This document shows, piece after piece, positions 54,073 to 61,581 of a DNA stretch of 64,000 nucleotides; the first letter of the stretch is position 1; every line of letters begins with the position of its first letter. The stretch lies in assembly GCA_965277895.1 (NCBI GenBank), contig CBDIDR010000001.1, positions 930,001 to 994,000 on the forward strand, given 5' to 3'. The notes under the pieces were generated by a model. It had not been told where the DNA came from. It worked only from the letters and a program-made list of their open reading frames with translations, and ran no database searches. Made by a program: the position numbers and the translations under genes. The stretch is from GCA-2862585 sp965277895 (GTDB taxonomy: Bacteria > Bacteroidota > Bacteroidia > Flavobacteriales > UBA7312).

Positions 54073-54990
54073 CTAAAATATCCTCAAAATATTAAATCCA
54101 AATGAAATGTCGCCTTTAGACCAATCACCAAGTGTTTCAGTTAAAAAAACTGCATCACTACTTGATCTAGAGTTAGTGAAAAGAAGTTGAAATACATGTC
54201 CTCCAGTTTCTATATCTATACCAACAGTTAGAGGATTTTTATATAATGAATTTTTATTTTTACTTAAATTATAAGCATAATCCATATTTAAGCTCATTCT
54301 TTTAGAAAACTTATATCTTCCTCCTAAAGCCAAAAGATATTGATTCCAAGGCTCAGTGATAAAACTTAAAGGTTCATTAGAAGTTAGAATAGGATTTTTT
54401 GTGTAATTCAAATCTATTAAGTTTTTTCGGACATAAATCGGTGTAATTGCTAAAGATAAATTTTCTGAAAATCTTCTAGACATTAATACTTGCGTCGTGT
54501 ATGCAAAACGATCAAAAAATAATAGGCCTGGATAAGATATTTTTTTTATTAAGGTGTTGATATCCATGCTATTATACAAAACTAGATTAATGGGGAAACT
54601 CTCTGATTGCTTTTTTATGCTAACTTTTCCTGAACCAGAATAAGTTTTATTATAGCTATCCCTACTGATACCTATTTGAATTTTCTTTTTAATTCCATAA
54701 AGAAACTGAATTTTCGTATTTGCTTGATCTAATCCATAGAAGTCATTGATACCGCCCTTAAGATAGCCAAACCTATGTGCAACAAGCATGTAAAATTCTT
54801 TTTGTCCAACCATTTTGGTAGATTGTAAATTGCCAATTTGTAAAGCTTTAAATGCAGGGGGCGAATAGGTTACTTTATCATTGGTTAAATTATTTAATTC
54901 TTTGAATAAATTATTTTCTTGAGCATTCGTTGAATAAAAGCCTAAAAAAAACATTAATAAAAGTGATTTACCTATTGTATGATAATACAT
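54073..54990 (-). CDS. DUF5777-type beta-barrel protein
   Basis: This 305-residue protein has a signal peptide (LLLMFFLGFYSTNAQ) and the DUF5777 pattern: NLQSTKMVGQKEFYMLVAHR, FGYLKGGINDFYGLDQANTK, IQFLYGIKKKIQIGISR, and a C-terminal HVFQLLFTNSRSSSDAVFL with GDISFGFNILRIF. Alternating hydrophobic strands and a terminal aromatic indicate an outer-membrane barrel. It is the last gene of a minus-strand cluster with two heme lipoproteins and a YceI-like protein, a partnership that suggests a redox role. Its start overlaps the OB-fold gene by 19 bases. Confidence 0.8.
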   Translation of the reverse strand: MYYHTIGKSLLLMFFLGFYSTNAQENNLFKELNNLTNDKVTYSPPAFKALQIGNLQSTKMVGQKEFYMLVAHRFGYLKGGINDFYGLDQANTKIQFLYGIKKKIQIGISRDSYNKTYSGSGKVSIKKQSESFPINLVLYNSMDINTLIKKISYPGLLFFDRFAYTTQVLMSRRFSENLSLAITPIYVRKNLIDLNYTKNPILTSNEPLSFITEPWNQYLLALGGRYKFSKRMSLNMDYAYNLSKNKNSLYKNPLTVGIDIETGGHVFQLLFTNSRSSSDAVFLTETLGDWSKGDISFGFNILRIF

Positions 54991-55367
54991 TGATTTAATT
55001 TTATTTCCATTAACAACTCATCAAACCCTACAACTTTTCCTTTTATTTCAACCTCTTTATTAACTACAATTGAAGATAAGTCTGTATTTTGATCAAATTG
55101 GCAATATATATTTTCATCGAGAAGAACACCGTTATCATAAATCCCAGTTATAGTGCCTTTTATTTCTACAACTTTATTGCTCCACCCTTCAAGGTCTTCA
55201 GTAAATAAATATTTAAATTCATCAGATTGACCTATAAATTCAGAAGCTATGTTTATTACTTTTGTAGGCTCTGAAAACACATAATTATAAAATGTGTAAA
55301 CTCCAATTCCAAGCATAACCACGAGAAAAGAAATGACTATGATTTTATTTTTTTTCAACAAGCTCAT
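54972..55367 (-). CDS. Membrane-anchored OB-fold (tRNA_anti-like) protein
   Basis: ATG 55367 (MSLLKKNKIIVISFL) is preferred; the frame extends to 55412 but that would overlap the YceI-like gene further. The 131-residue protein has one N-terminal membrane helix and a periplasmic domain with two short beta motifs KVVEIKGTITGIYDNGVLLD and KEVEIKGKVVGFDELLMEI. This resembles the tRNA_anti-like OB fold found in Bacteroidota exported proteins; nucleic-acid binding is not implied. It overlaps the YceI-like gene by 23 bases and the DUF5777 gene by 19, so the three are tightly coupled. Confidence 0.75.
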   Translation of the reverse strand: MSLLKKNKIIVISFLVVMLGIGVYTFYNYVFSEPTKVINIASEFIGQSDEFKYLFTEDLEGWSNKVVEIKGTITGIYDNGVLLDENIYCQFDQNTDLSSIVVNKEVEIKGKVVGFDELLMEIKLNQCIIIQ

Positions 55368-55890
55368 ACTTAATGCTGATTTGAATTTGATTGGCAATTT
55401 TTTCTTGAACAATTGAAGGAATTTTAATATAGAAGTCTTCAGTTTTAACCATAAAGTTTGATGTTATAATTAATTTCTTGTTTATTTCTTTCACTAATAC
55501 TTTTGTTGAGATTTTTTTTTCTTTTCCTCTAACTGTAAGTATTCCTACTAAATCAAATTCACTTACTGTTTTTAATCTATCTTTTGAGAAATTATCAATC
55601 TTGCCTTTAAAAATAGCTTTAGGATACGAGCTACTTTCCATGTAATTCTCGTTAAAATGCTCTTGCATGAGTGCATTTTTAAACTCAAATGATGCAATAA
55701 AAACTTGACCAACTACTTCGCCTGTATTAATGTCAAAAATAGCTGTAGTACTGTTATTTATCGCTACTACAGGCTCAAAAGCTTTTTCTGAAGCATTGAA
55801 TTCTGTTACACCAGATCTTGTATAATACTTTTGGGCATTACAAACAATGCTAGTGAATAGTATAATAATTATTAAGTTTGTTCTTTTCAT
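55345..55890 (-). CDS. YceI-like periplasmic protein
   Basis: This 181-residue protein has a signal peptide (LIIIILFTSIVCNAQ) and YceI-fold features: YYTRSGVTEFNASEKAFEPV, VFIASFEFKNALMQEHFNEN, YMESSSYPKAIFKGKI, FDLVGILTVRGKEKKIS and FYIKIPSIVQEKIANQIQIS. YceI proteins form a lipocalin-like tube binding long isoprenoids such as quinones. Next to heme lipoproteins this hints at quinone or lipid handling in electron transfer, but that is inference. Confidence 0.85.
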   Translation of the reverse strand: MKRTNLIIIILFTSIVCNAQKYYTRSGVTEFNASEKAFEPVVAINNSTTAIFDINTGEVVGQVFIASFEFKNALMQEHFNENYMESSSYPKAIFKGKIDNFSKDRLKTVSEFDLVGILTVRGKEKKISTKVLVKEINKKLIITSNFMVKTEDFYIKIPSIVQEKIANQIQISIKYELVEKK

Positions 55891-55896
55891 TAATTA

Positions 55897-56268
55897 TTAA
55901 TTTTCTAAAAATGCATCTTGAACCCATTCGTCAAAGAATGCTCTCTTTGATGATGGCATTAATCCAGTAGTAGGCATTGGATTTGATACATCATTAATTC
56001 TTTGAATTAATGTTCCGTTTTCGGATGCACTACGTACTTGATTATAATTTTCTAAAAGCAAATTTCCCTGGGGATTACTTCCTGAGTGACAACTGATACA
56101 ATTATTAGAAATTATGTCCTTAATTTTCGATTCATAAGTTATAGCATCACTATTATATGGTGGATTTGACTCAATATCCTGAGGGATGTACCCTTTTGTA
56201 CACCCCATCATCAAGCTAGTGAAAAAAACCGCGTTTAACCAAATTTTTAGTTGTGTGTAATTTTTCAA
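55897..56268 (-). CDS. Monoheme cytochrome-c-like lipoprotein
   Basis: This 123-residue protein carries a lipobox (SLMMGCTKG) and one heme c site NNCISCHSGSNPQGNLLL near residue 57. A possible distal Met occurs in NPMPTTGLMP near 93-103. The order resembles the small c-type domain found in Bacteroidota surface-exposed redox proteins (PSD1-like). It lies nine bases downstream of the diheme lipoprotein and six upstream of the YceI-like gene, in one cluster. Confidence 0.87.
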   Translation of the reverse strand: MKNYTQLKIWLNAVFFTSLMMGCTKGYIPQDIESNPPYNSDAITYESKIKDIISNNCISCHSGSNPQGNLLLENYNQVRSASENGTLIQRINDVSNPMPTTGLMPSSKRAFFDEWVQDAFLEN

Positions 56269-56277
56269 TGTATTAAT

Positions 56278-57165
56278 TTATAAGTTTAAGGTATTACACC
56301 AATCCCTGATTGCCTGTCTGTCTGCATTTGAAATTGTACTATGATCAAAGTCGGTTGCGTTTTGAAAAGGTGGAGGCATAACCAATTCGTCTAATGGATA
56401 ATTTTCAAAATGCTGAGTGCACTGAGGTCTATGACATGAAGTGCATGAATTTTGAATTCCTGTAGTATGTGGCTGTTGAAACTCAGCCCCAATTATAGAG
56501 TATGGATTATTTCCAGTCATTGGAACAAGTAATTCAGAAGGATTATTTGGGTTGTATAATTGATTCACAGCTGGTGTGTGTAAAAAAGGACTTGCCATAT
56601 GACAATTCATACACTTATCATCAGCAACAACTCTTGGGCTCATCCATGCATTATTATATCCATTTTCACCAGGTTTTGGAGGATTGTTAGGGTTGTAACC
56701 ATCTTTTATAGAAAAAAAACAAGTCTGACCAGTAGAATACTTATATCCAATAACTCCTAACCCACCATCACGACAAAATGTTATAAATACAACATCTGAA
56801 TTTTCGGAACCATCAAGATTTAGACCTGCATAACGTCCTATTTTATTTCCTGTTTGACAAGCCATTCCAAATGCCCATGGATGATCACAATCATTTGGAT
56901 TTGTACTACCACTACCTTCTTCTCCCTGTGGAAATGATACAGGTATACCATTTTTTGTTGTTGGAACTTCAATAGCATCAGAACAACTAAATCTAGGAAG
57001 TGGTCCTAATTCATTTTCACATTCATATGCGTATTCTAATGCAGTTCTATTATTTATGTCATTTACTGGAGGCACATATCCTGTAATATCATGTTTATTA
57101 CAAGAGCCAAATACTATTCCTACAAAACTAAAAATTATTATTTTTTGAATATTATTCATTTTCAA
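56278..57165 (-). CDS. Diheme cytochrome-c-like lipoprotein
   Basis: This 295-residue protein has a lipobox (GIVFGSCNK, Cys near 22). Two heme c motifs are CMNCHMASPFLH near residue 184 and CTSCHRPQCTQHF near 238, with several nearby His that could be axial ligands. The first half (ECENELGPLPRFSCSDAIEV, CDHPWAFGMACQTG, DVVFITFCRDGGLGVIGY) is rich in Cys and is not recognised; it may be a catalytic or binding domain. It overlaps the AraC-type regulator by 14 bases. An outer-membrane or periplasmic electron-transfer role is likely. Confidence 0.85.
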   Translation of the reverse strand: MKMNNIQKIIIFSFVGIVFGSCNKHDITGYVPPVNDINNRTALEYAYECENELGPLPRFSCSDAIEVPTTKNGIPVSFPQGEEGSGSTNPNDCDHPWAFGMACQTGNKIGRYAGLNLDGSENSDVVFITFCRDGGLGVIGYKYSTGQTCFFSIKDGYNPNNPPKPGENGYNNAWMSPRVVADDKCMNCHMASPFLHTPAVNQLYNPNNPSELLVPMTGNNPYSIIGAEFQQPHTTGIQNSCTSCHRPQCTQHFENYPLDELVMPPPFQNATDFDHSTISNADRQAIRDWCNTLNL

Positions 57166-58216
57166 TACTTTTTAAATATGAACTTGGAGTCATTCCTTCA
57201 AACCTTTTAAAAGAAGTATTAAAAGTTGATTTATTTTTAAACCCTGCTTCATTAGCAACTGAAAATAGCGTAAGTTTATCATGCCTGTATAATTTAATAA
57301 GTTCTTTAAATTCATCCACACGAAATTTATTTATGAAAAAATAGAAGTTAGTTTTTTCAAACTTATTTATCATCCTAGAAAGTTCATTTTCATTTAAATC
57401 ATAAATCTTTGAAACTGCTCTTAAATTAATATTCTCATCTAAGTAAATCTTTTCAGACTGAATATGTTTCTTTATTGAATTAAACTTAATTAAACTTAAT
57501 TTTTCTTCAATTACTTTAGAGTTATAATTTAAAAAATTCAAACTATTATTAAAGATGATTTTATTTTGTGTATATCCATTATAACCTATATAGAATAACA
57601 TAAAAACTGTAAGAAATATAGAGGTTGAATCAATTAAGAATTCTAGATTTTCTAAAGTTGATAAATCAAAACAAAAAGTAATTAAATTTAAAAAATGAAT
57701 AATTACATTTATAGTGAAAATATTTTTTAGCCACTGAAGTGTTTTATTTTCTATATCTGAAAAATAATTGCGTATTTTCTCATTATGTTCATATAATAAC
57801 ATATATGCTAAAATTGGAATCAATATCTCTATTGTATAAAAAATTATCTCAATATTGACTAATAACTCTTCGCTTAACAAAAAATTACCATTAATTAAAA
57901 TATTTAAAATAATACCTGGTATAAAGAAAAAATAATACCATATTTTTCTTTTAATATTAATCGTAGAAATCAAGTAAAAATATAAAACAGGAAAAACAAA
58001 TAAAATAGGCTCAAAAACAAAATGAATTTCAAATAGCTCTTCAAATTCACCAAAAAAGTTATTCAAAATATTTATGCAATGTAACAGGAGAAAAATTGCT
58101 AAATAATTATTTGCTTTTTTATTTTTAGATTTTACAATTAAGAACAATATCCCTAAAAACAAAGCATTAAAAAAAATAGCTACTGATGGTATAATATGAA
58201 CAAGTGACGAATTCAT
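57152..58216 (-). CDS. Membrane-bound AraC-family regulator
   Basis: This 354-residue protein has about seven N-terminal membrane helices (residues ~5-215: IPSVAIFFNALFLGILFLIV, PILFVFPVLYFYLIST and others). The C-terminal AraC-type double helix-turn-helix is at ~250-350 (NLRAVSKIYDLNENELSRMI, FSVANEAGFKNKSTFNTSFK, then RFEGMTPSSYLKS). The layout suggests a sensor of an envelope or membrane signal directly controlling transcription. It is the first gene of the heme lipoprotein/YceI/OB-fold/DUF5777 cluster and overlaps the next gene by 14 bases, so it probably regulates it. Confidence 0.88.
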   Translation of the reverse strand: MNSSLVHIIPSVAIFFNALFLGILFLIVKSKNKKANNYLAIFLLLHCINILNNFFGEFEELFEIHFVFEPILFVFPVLYFYLISTINIKRKIWYYFFFIPGIILNILINGNFLLSEELLVNIEIIFYTIEILIPILAYMLLYEHNEKIRNYFSDIENKTLQWLKNIFTINVIIHFLNLITFCFDLSTLENLEFLIDSTSIFLTVFMLFYIGYNGYTQNKIIFNNSLNFLNYNSKVIEEKLSLIKFNSIKKHIQSEKIYLDENINLRAVSKIYDLNENELSRMINKFEKTNFYFFINKFRVDEFKELIKLYRHDKLTLFSVANEAGFKNKSTFNTSFKRFEGMTPSSYLKSIENE

Positions 58217-58261
58217 TTATTTTATATAATCTTTAATACTTTGTTTTAACGGATATATCAA

Positions 58262-58774
58262 CTAATTATTTGTTTTTATTGCATTTATTGTTTCATCACA
58301 TCCAAATTCATCATTAGTTGAAATCATACTAAATGTATTGTCAGTCAATACATAATTTTTACTAACGGTGTCTTCTTCTGTAGTAATTGAAATATTATCA
58401 CTGTTTAATATCTCCCAATTACCAAAATCTGTTTCTGATTCCATTGTATCTCCATCCACTGTCATAATATATTCAAGAGAAAATGTATTATCTTGAAAAA
58501 ATGTTTGTATACCTAAAAGACATACTTCTGAACCTTCTTCTGTTTCGCAGCCAGATTCAAGAGTATCATTATCAATAGGATCAGTACAGTTAGCAGTAAT
58601 AATGTTTTCTATTTCCCAAGAACCAATAAGTTTAGCAGTGTTTTCTGCAATAATATTAGATGGATTAATAGGATCAACTGGATTAATAGGATCAACTGAA
58701 TCACTTTTACTACATGATACTATTGAAAGTAAGGTTAAAGATAAACCTAGAATAATTGATGTTTTTAAATTCAT
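58262..58774 (-). CDS. Lipocalin-like lipoprotein
   Basis: ATG 58774 (MNLKTSIILGLSLTLL) with lipobox LSIVSCSK is preferred to 58807. The 170-residue protein has a short DPINPVDPINP linker encoded by an 18-base tandem duplication (58661-58696), then a lipocalin-like domain (KLIGSWEIENIITANCTD, DNTFSLEYIMTVDGDTM, FGNWEILNSDNISITTEED). The ligand is unknown. A -7 box TATTTTTG lies 30 bases upstream. It stands between the AraC-type gene and a long intergenic region. Confidence 0.8.
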   Translation of the reverse strand: MNLKTSIILGLSLTLLSIVSCSKSDSVDPINPVDPINPSNIIAENTAKLIGSWEIENIITANCTDPIDNDTLESGCETEEGSEVCLLGIQTFFQDNTFSLEYIMTVDGDTMESETDFGNWEILNSDNISITTEEDTVSKNYVLTDNTFSMISTNDEFGCDETINAIKTNN

Positions 58775-58804
58775 TTTTTTATAGTTTTTTAAATTAATAA
58801 TCCC

Positions 58805-58812
58805 CAAAAATA
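58805..58812 (-). promoter_or_regulatory. -7 box of lipocalin-like gene
   Basis: Minus-strand TATTTTTG fits TAnnTTTG, 30 bases before ATG 58774. Confidence 0.5.
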
Positions 58813-59029
58813 CTTTTATGCAAATAATAATTATAAGTAAATGATAGTAAGTAAGTATGAATAAGTCTATTCATACATATTAATTTTTTTTTGGGGGGGG
58901 GTAGCCTAAATCTTAAAAGGTAATTATATGGTAATCGGTGATGGTCTTTCACGCACACACGGGCAAAATTGGAGTAATAGGTATATTTAAATACAGCTTG
59001 TCAAAATTTATTTAACAAAATAAAAAAAA
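58813..59029. other. Gene-free stretch with a T9G9 homopolymer tract
   Basis: With the element that follows, the region 58775-59181 is about 400 bases without a convincing gene. It holds nine T residues then nine G residues at 58884-58901, in an otherwise AT-rich sequence, lying between the divergent lipocalin-like and Crp/Fnr genes. I see no RNA gene in it. Confidence 0.6.
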
Positions 59030-59101
59030 GCGGAAAACTATCTCAGAATGAGATGGATTCCGCTTTGGTGGACCTAAGCGTCCTTATTTCGAACTGTTTT
59101 T
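59030..59101 (+). repeat. Intergenic hairpin element, copy d
   Basis: A long two-part hairpin (GCGGAA and ATCTCA pairing with TGAGAT and TTCCGC, 59030-59063), then GGTGGACCTAAGCGTCC and TTATTTCGAACTGTTTTT (59067-59101). It lies between the divergent starts of the lipocalin-like and Crp/Fnr genes. Confidence 0.85.
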
Positions 59102-59181
59102 CAAAATATTTCAGAGTGTTTTTAACAAATGATAATTTATATATATTTCACAAAGATTATTTTTGATAAAATTATAATGCG

Positions 59182-59769
59182 TTGAATAATTTATACGACT
59201 ATATTTCAAAGGGTCTAGATTTAAGTGAAGAAGCCAAAGAGTACATTAATTCTATCTCAAAAGAAAAGCGGGTAAAGAAGAATGATATTCTGATACGACA
59301 AGGTCAAAAGGTTAATAAAACCTATTTTGTTGTTACAGGTTGCTTAAGATCGTATGGTACTGACAGAGAAGGTAAAGATCACACTATGCAATTTGCTATT
59401 AAAAATTGGTGGATTAGTGATTTTATGGCTTGGTTTGAAGATAAGCCAACATCACTAAATATTGAATGTGTTACCGACTCCATGCTCATAGAGATTAAAA
59501 TCTCTGATTTAGAAGAGCTTTACAAACGCTTTCCTGTATTTGAATCCTTTCAGCGAAAAAATTTAGAAAAACACCTCGCTAGTATACAAAAACGCCTTTT
59601 AAATCAACTACAATTATCTGCTGAAGAAAGGTATGCTGTTTTTCTGCAAGAATATCCAGAGATTGAAAAACATGCGCTTAACTACCACATCGCTTCTTAT
59701 CTTGGAATTACACAACAGAGCTTAAGTCGTATAAGGTCTGAAAAAAATAAATCAATTAACCTAAGTTAA
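59182..59769 (+). CDS. Crp/Fnr-family transcriptional regulator
   Basis: This 195-residue protein has a cyclic-nucleotide-binding-like fold (~20-115: KKNDILIRQGQKVNKTYFVV, TGCLRSYGTDREGKDHTMQF) and a C-terminal winged helix (YHIASYLGITQQSLSRIRSE near 170-189). Effector-binding residues of true CRP are not evident, as usual in these Bacteroidota proteins. No ATG fits: a TAA at 59167-59169 closes the frame and TTG 59182 is the only usable start. It aligns end to end with the broken paralogue at 60893, supporting that start. It precedes the hchA-like gene by 56 bases and probably regulates it. Confidence 0.88.
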   Translation: MNNLYDYISKGLDLSEEAKEYINSISKEKRVKKNDILIRQGQKVNKTYFVVTGCLRSYGTDREGKDHTMQFAIKNWWISDFMAWFEDKPTSLNIECVTDSMLIEIKISDLEELYKRFPVFESFQRKNLEKHLASIQKRLLNQLQLSAEERYAVFLQEYPEIEKHALNYHIASYLGITQQSLSRIRSEKNKSINLS

Positions 59770-59825
59770 TTGATAAATAAATTACACGCTCTACTTTTGT
59801 TTTTTAATCTTAACTAAATAATATA

Positions 59826-60680
59826 ATGCTTAAAAAACTACTAGGAATTGCACCACAGTTAGAGGCTGACGGCTCTTTCATGCCATCGAAACTTGCACTT
59901 AAATTAGCCACTTCTCCCAAATCGGATTACGAACAGTTGTCTTACTCAAAATATGAGGGTAAAAAGAAAAAGATTTTGGTCATTTTTACAGAACAAAAAA
60001 ACATGAAAATGCAAAATGGCAAATTATTTTCTACAGGCAATCATCCAGTAGAAGCCTTAGTGCCTATGCTGCATTTAAAAAGCGCTGGTTTTGAGTTTGA
60101 AATAGCAACACCAAGTGGTCAGCCAGTCATTTTTGAAATGTGGGCTTTTCCTAAAAAAGACGAAGCCGTTAACGCTATATATAATGAACTACAGAAAAGT
60201 TTTGAGCAACCCAAAAGCCTAAAAGATTTTGCAAATAAATCATTAGATGCAGATCAATATGCTGCTGTATTTGTTCCTGGAGGACACGGAGTGATGTTAG
60301 GCATACCAGAAGATGAAAATGTTGGAGAAGTCTTAAGGTGGGCTCATAACAATGATTTATTTACCATTACTTTATGCCATGGTCCAGGAGCCTTGATGTC
60401 AACAGCATTAAACGGTAAGCCGTTTATTTACGATGGGTATAAAATGGCAGTTTTCCCAGATTCTGTTGATAAAATGACACCAAGCTTCGGCTATTTGCCG
60501 GGTCATATGCCATCAACATTATGTGATAAATTAGAAAACAAAGGAGTGACAATTATAAATAAGAAAGCCGATAAGACGATATGTCTGGACAGAAGACTAA
60601 TTACAGGAGCAAGCCCTTTAGCTTCTAATAACTTAGGAAAACTTGCCGCTAATACCTTATTAAAAGAATTGTCTGCATAG
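59826..60680 (+). CDS. hchA: Hsp31/HchA-like DJ-1/PfpI-superfamily protein
   Basis: This 284-residue protein matches HchA: the conserved front EQLSYSKYEGKKKKILVIFT, TGNHPVEALVPMLHLKSAGF, the catalytic cysteine C184 in TITLCHGPGALMST with the nucleophile elbow, FVPGGHGVMLG and RRLITGASPLASNNLGKLA. HchA acts as a glyoxalase III/protein deglycase and chaperone, protecting from methylglyoxal and stress. The preceding Crp/Fnr-type gene is likely its regulator. Copies d and e of the intergenic element bracket the pair. Confidence 0.92.
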   Translation: MLKKLLGIAPQLEADGSFMPSKLALKLATSPKSDYEQLSYSKYEGKKKKILVIFTEQKNMKMQNGKLFSTGNHPVEALVPMLHLKSAGFEFEIATPSGQPVIFEMWAFPKKDEAVNAIYNELQKSFEQPKSLKDFANKSLDADQYAAVFVPGGHGVMLGIPEDENVGEVLRWAHNNDLFTITLCHGPGALMSTALNGKPFIYDGYKMAVFPDSVDKMTPSFGYLPGHMPSTLCDKLENKGVTIINKKADKTICLDRRLITGASPLASNNLGKLAANTLLKELSA

Positions 60681-60702
60681 CGTATATAAAAGATCTTCAT
60701 TT

Positions 60703-60737
60703 GGTGAGCCTAAGCATCCTTACTTTGAACTTTTTTA
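60703..60737 (+). repeat. Intergenic element, copy e (motif only)
   Basis: GGTGAGCCTAAGCATCC and TTACTTTGAACTTTTTTAA match the conserved half of copies a-d with a few changes. No strong hairpin precedes it, only the palindrome AGATCT at 60691-60696. It follows the hchA-like gene by 22 bases. Confidence 0.75.
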
Positions 60738-60892
60738 AAATAATTTTATAAGGAGAAAGAGCGGCGCAAATATTAGCAATACATCTATTTATATTAGAAG
60801 GATTGCTTCAATATTATTTTGAAAGTTGCCAATTAACATATGTTAATATTTTTTTTTAGCAAATATGTAGTTTAGAATTATTAAAAATTGAT

Positions 60893-61460
60893 ATGAAAAA
60901 TTCATTTGACTATTTATTTAAGGATGCTAATTTCCCAAAAGAGCTTGAAAAAGAGCTTGAAAAGATGATGTCTTATAAAAAAGTTAAAAAGACAGAAATA
61001 CTTTTAAGCGCAAACACTTATGTAAAAAAAATATTTTTTGTGGTTGATGGATGTTTGCGGTCTTTCTATCAGGATGAAGAAGCTAGGGAGCATACCTTGC
61101 ATTTTGCTGTTGATAATGCAGCAATTACTGACTTTGTAGCACTTTATAACAAAAAATTGTCCTCTCTTTATATTGAATGTGTTACAGACTCTATAATTAT
61201 TGAAATTGACTTTATTAAATATGAAAAAGCTTTAATCAAATACAAAGAGTTAGAATCTTTTCAAAGAGCAGTTTATGAAAGACATATATCAACTTTAAGT
61301 AATAGAATATTAAACCAATTGACATTAACAGCGATCGAAAGGTATAAATTATTTTTAGCTGAGTTTCCCACAAGTTAATGAGTTAGCACCAAACCGCCAT
61401 ATAGCATCTTATCTTGGAATAGCACAACAAAGCTTAAGCCGTTTAAAATCTCAAATTTAA
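60893..61460 (+). pseudogene. Crp/Fnr-family paralogue with a one-base frameshift
   Basis: ATG 60893 begins MKNSFDYLFKDANFPKELEK and aligns along its length with the regulator at 59182 (CLRSFYQDEEAREHTLHFAV, YIECVTDSIIIEID, LNQLTLTAIERYKLFL). At 61366-61369 a run of three C residues has one too many: the frame ends AEFPTS at 61378. Dropping one C gives AEFPQVNELAPNRHIASYLG and the rest of the DNA-binding helix (QQSLSRLKSQI) to TAA at 61460. As read, the protein lacks its DNA-recognition helix. A sequencing error in CCC is the simple alternative. Confidence 0.82.
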
Positions 61461-61569
61461 GGTGTAAAATTTTCATAATTTATCTCTGTTTATCTACTCA
61501 GCAATTATGATTATTGCAACATAATATATAGGCTTAACATTTGTTAATTTTTTCAATTTCATGTAGCCG

Positions 61570-61577
61570 TATCTTTG
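61570..61577 (+). promoter_or_regulatory. -7 box of the right-edge surface protein gene
   Basis: TATCTTTG fits TAnnTTTG and ends four bases before ATG 61582, again a nearly leaderless spacing. Confidence 0.6.
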
Positions 61578-61581
61578 TACC

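Noticed and set aside
58928..58990. Short ORF beginning MVIGDGLSRTHGQNW
   Set aside because: It is only 20 codons, has no recognisable features and no promoter or context.
52114..60737. Integron attC sites
   Set aside because: The expected GTTRRRY and RYYYAAC core sites are not present in any copy, no integrase gene is visible, and the hairpin and motif geometry differs.
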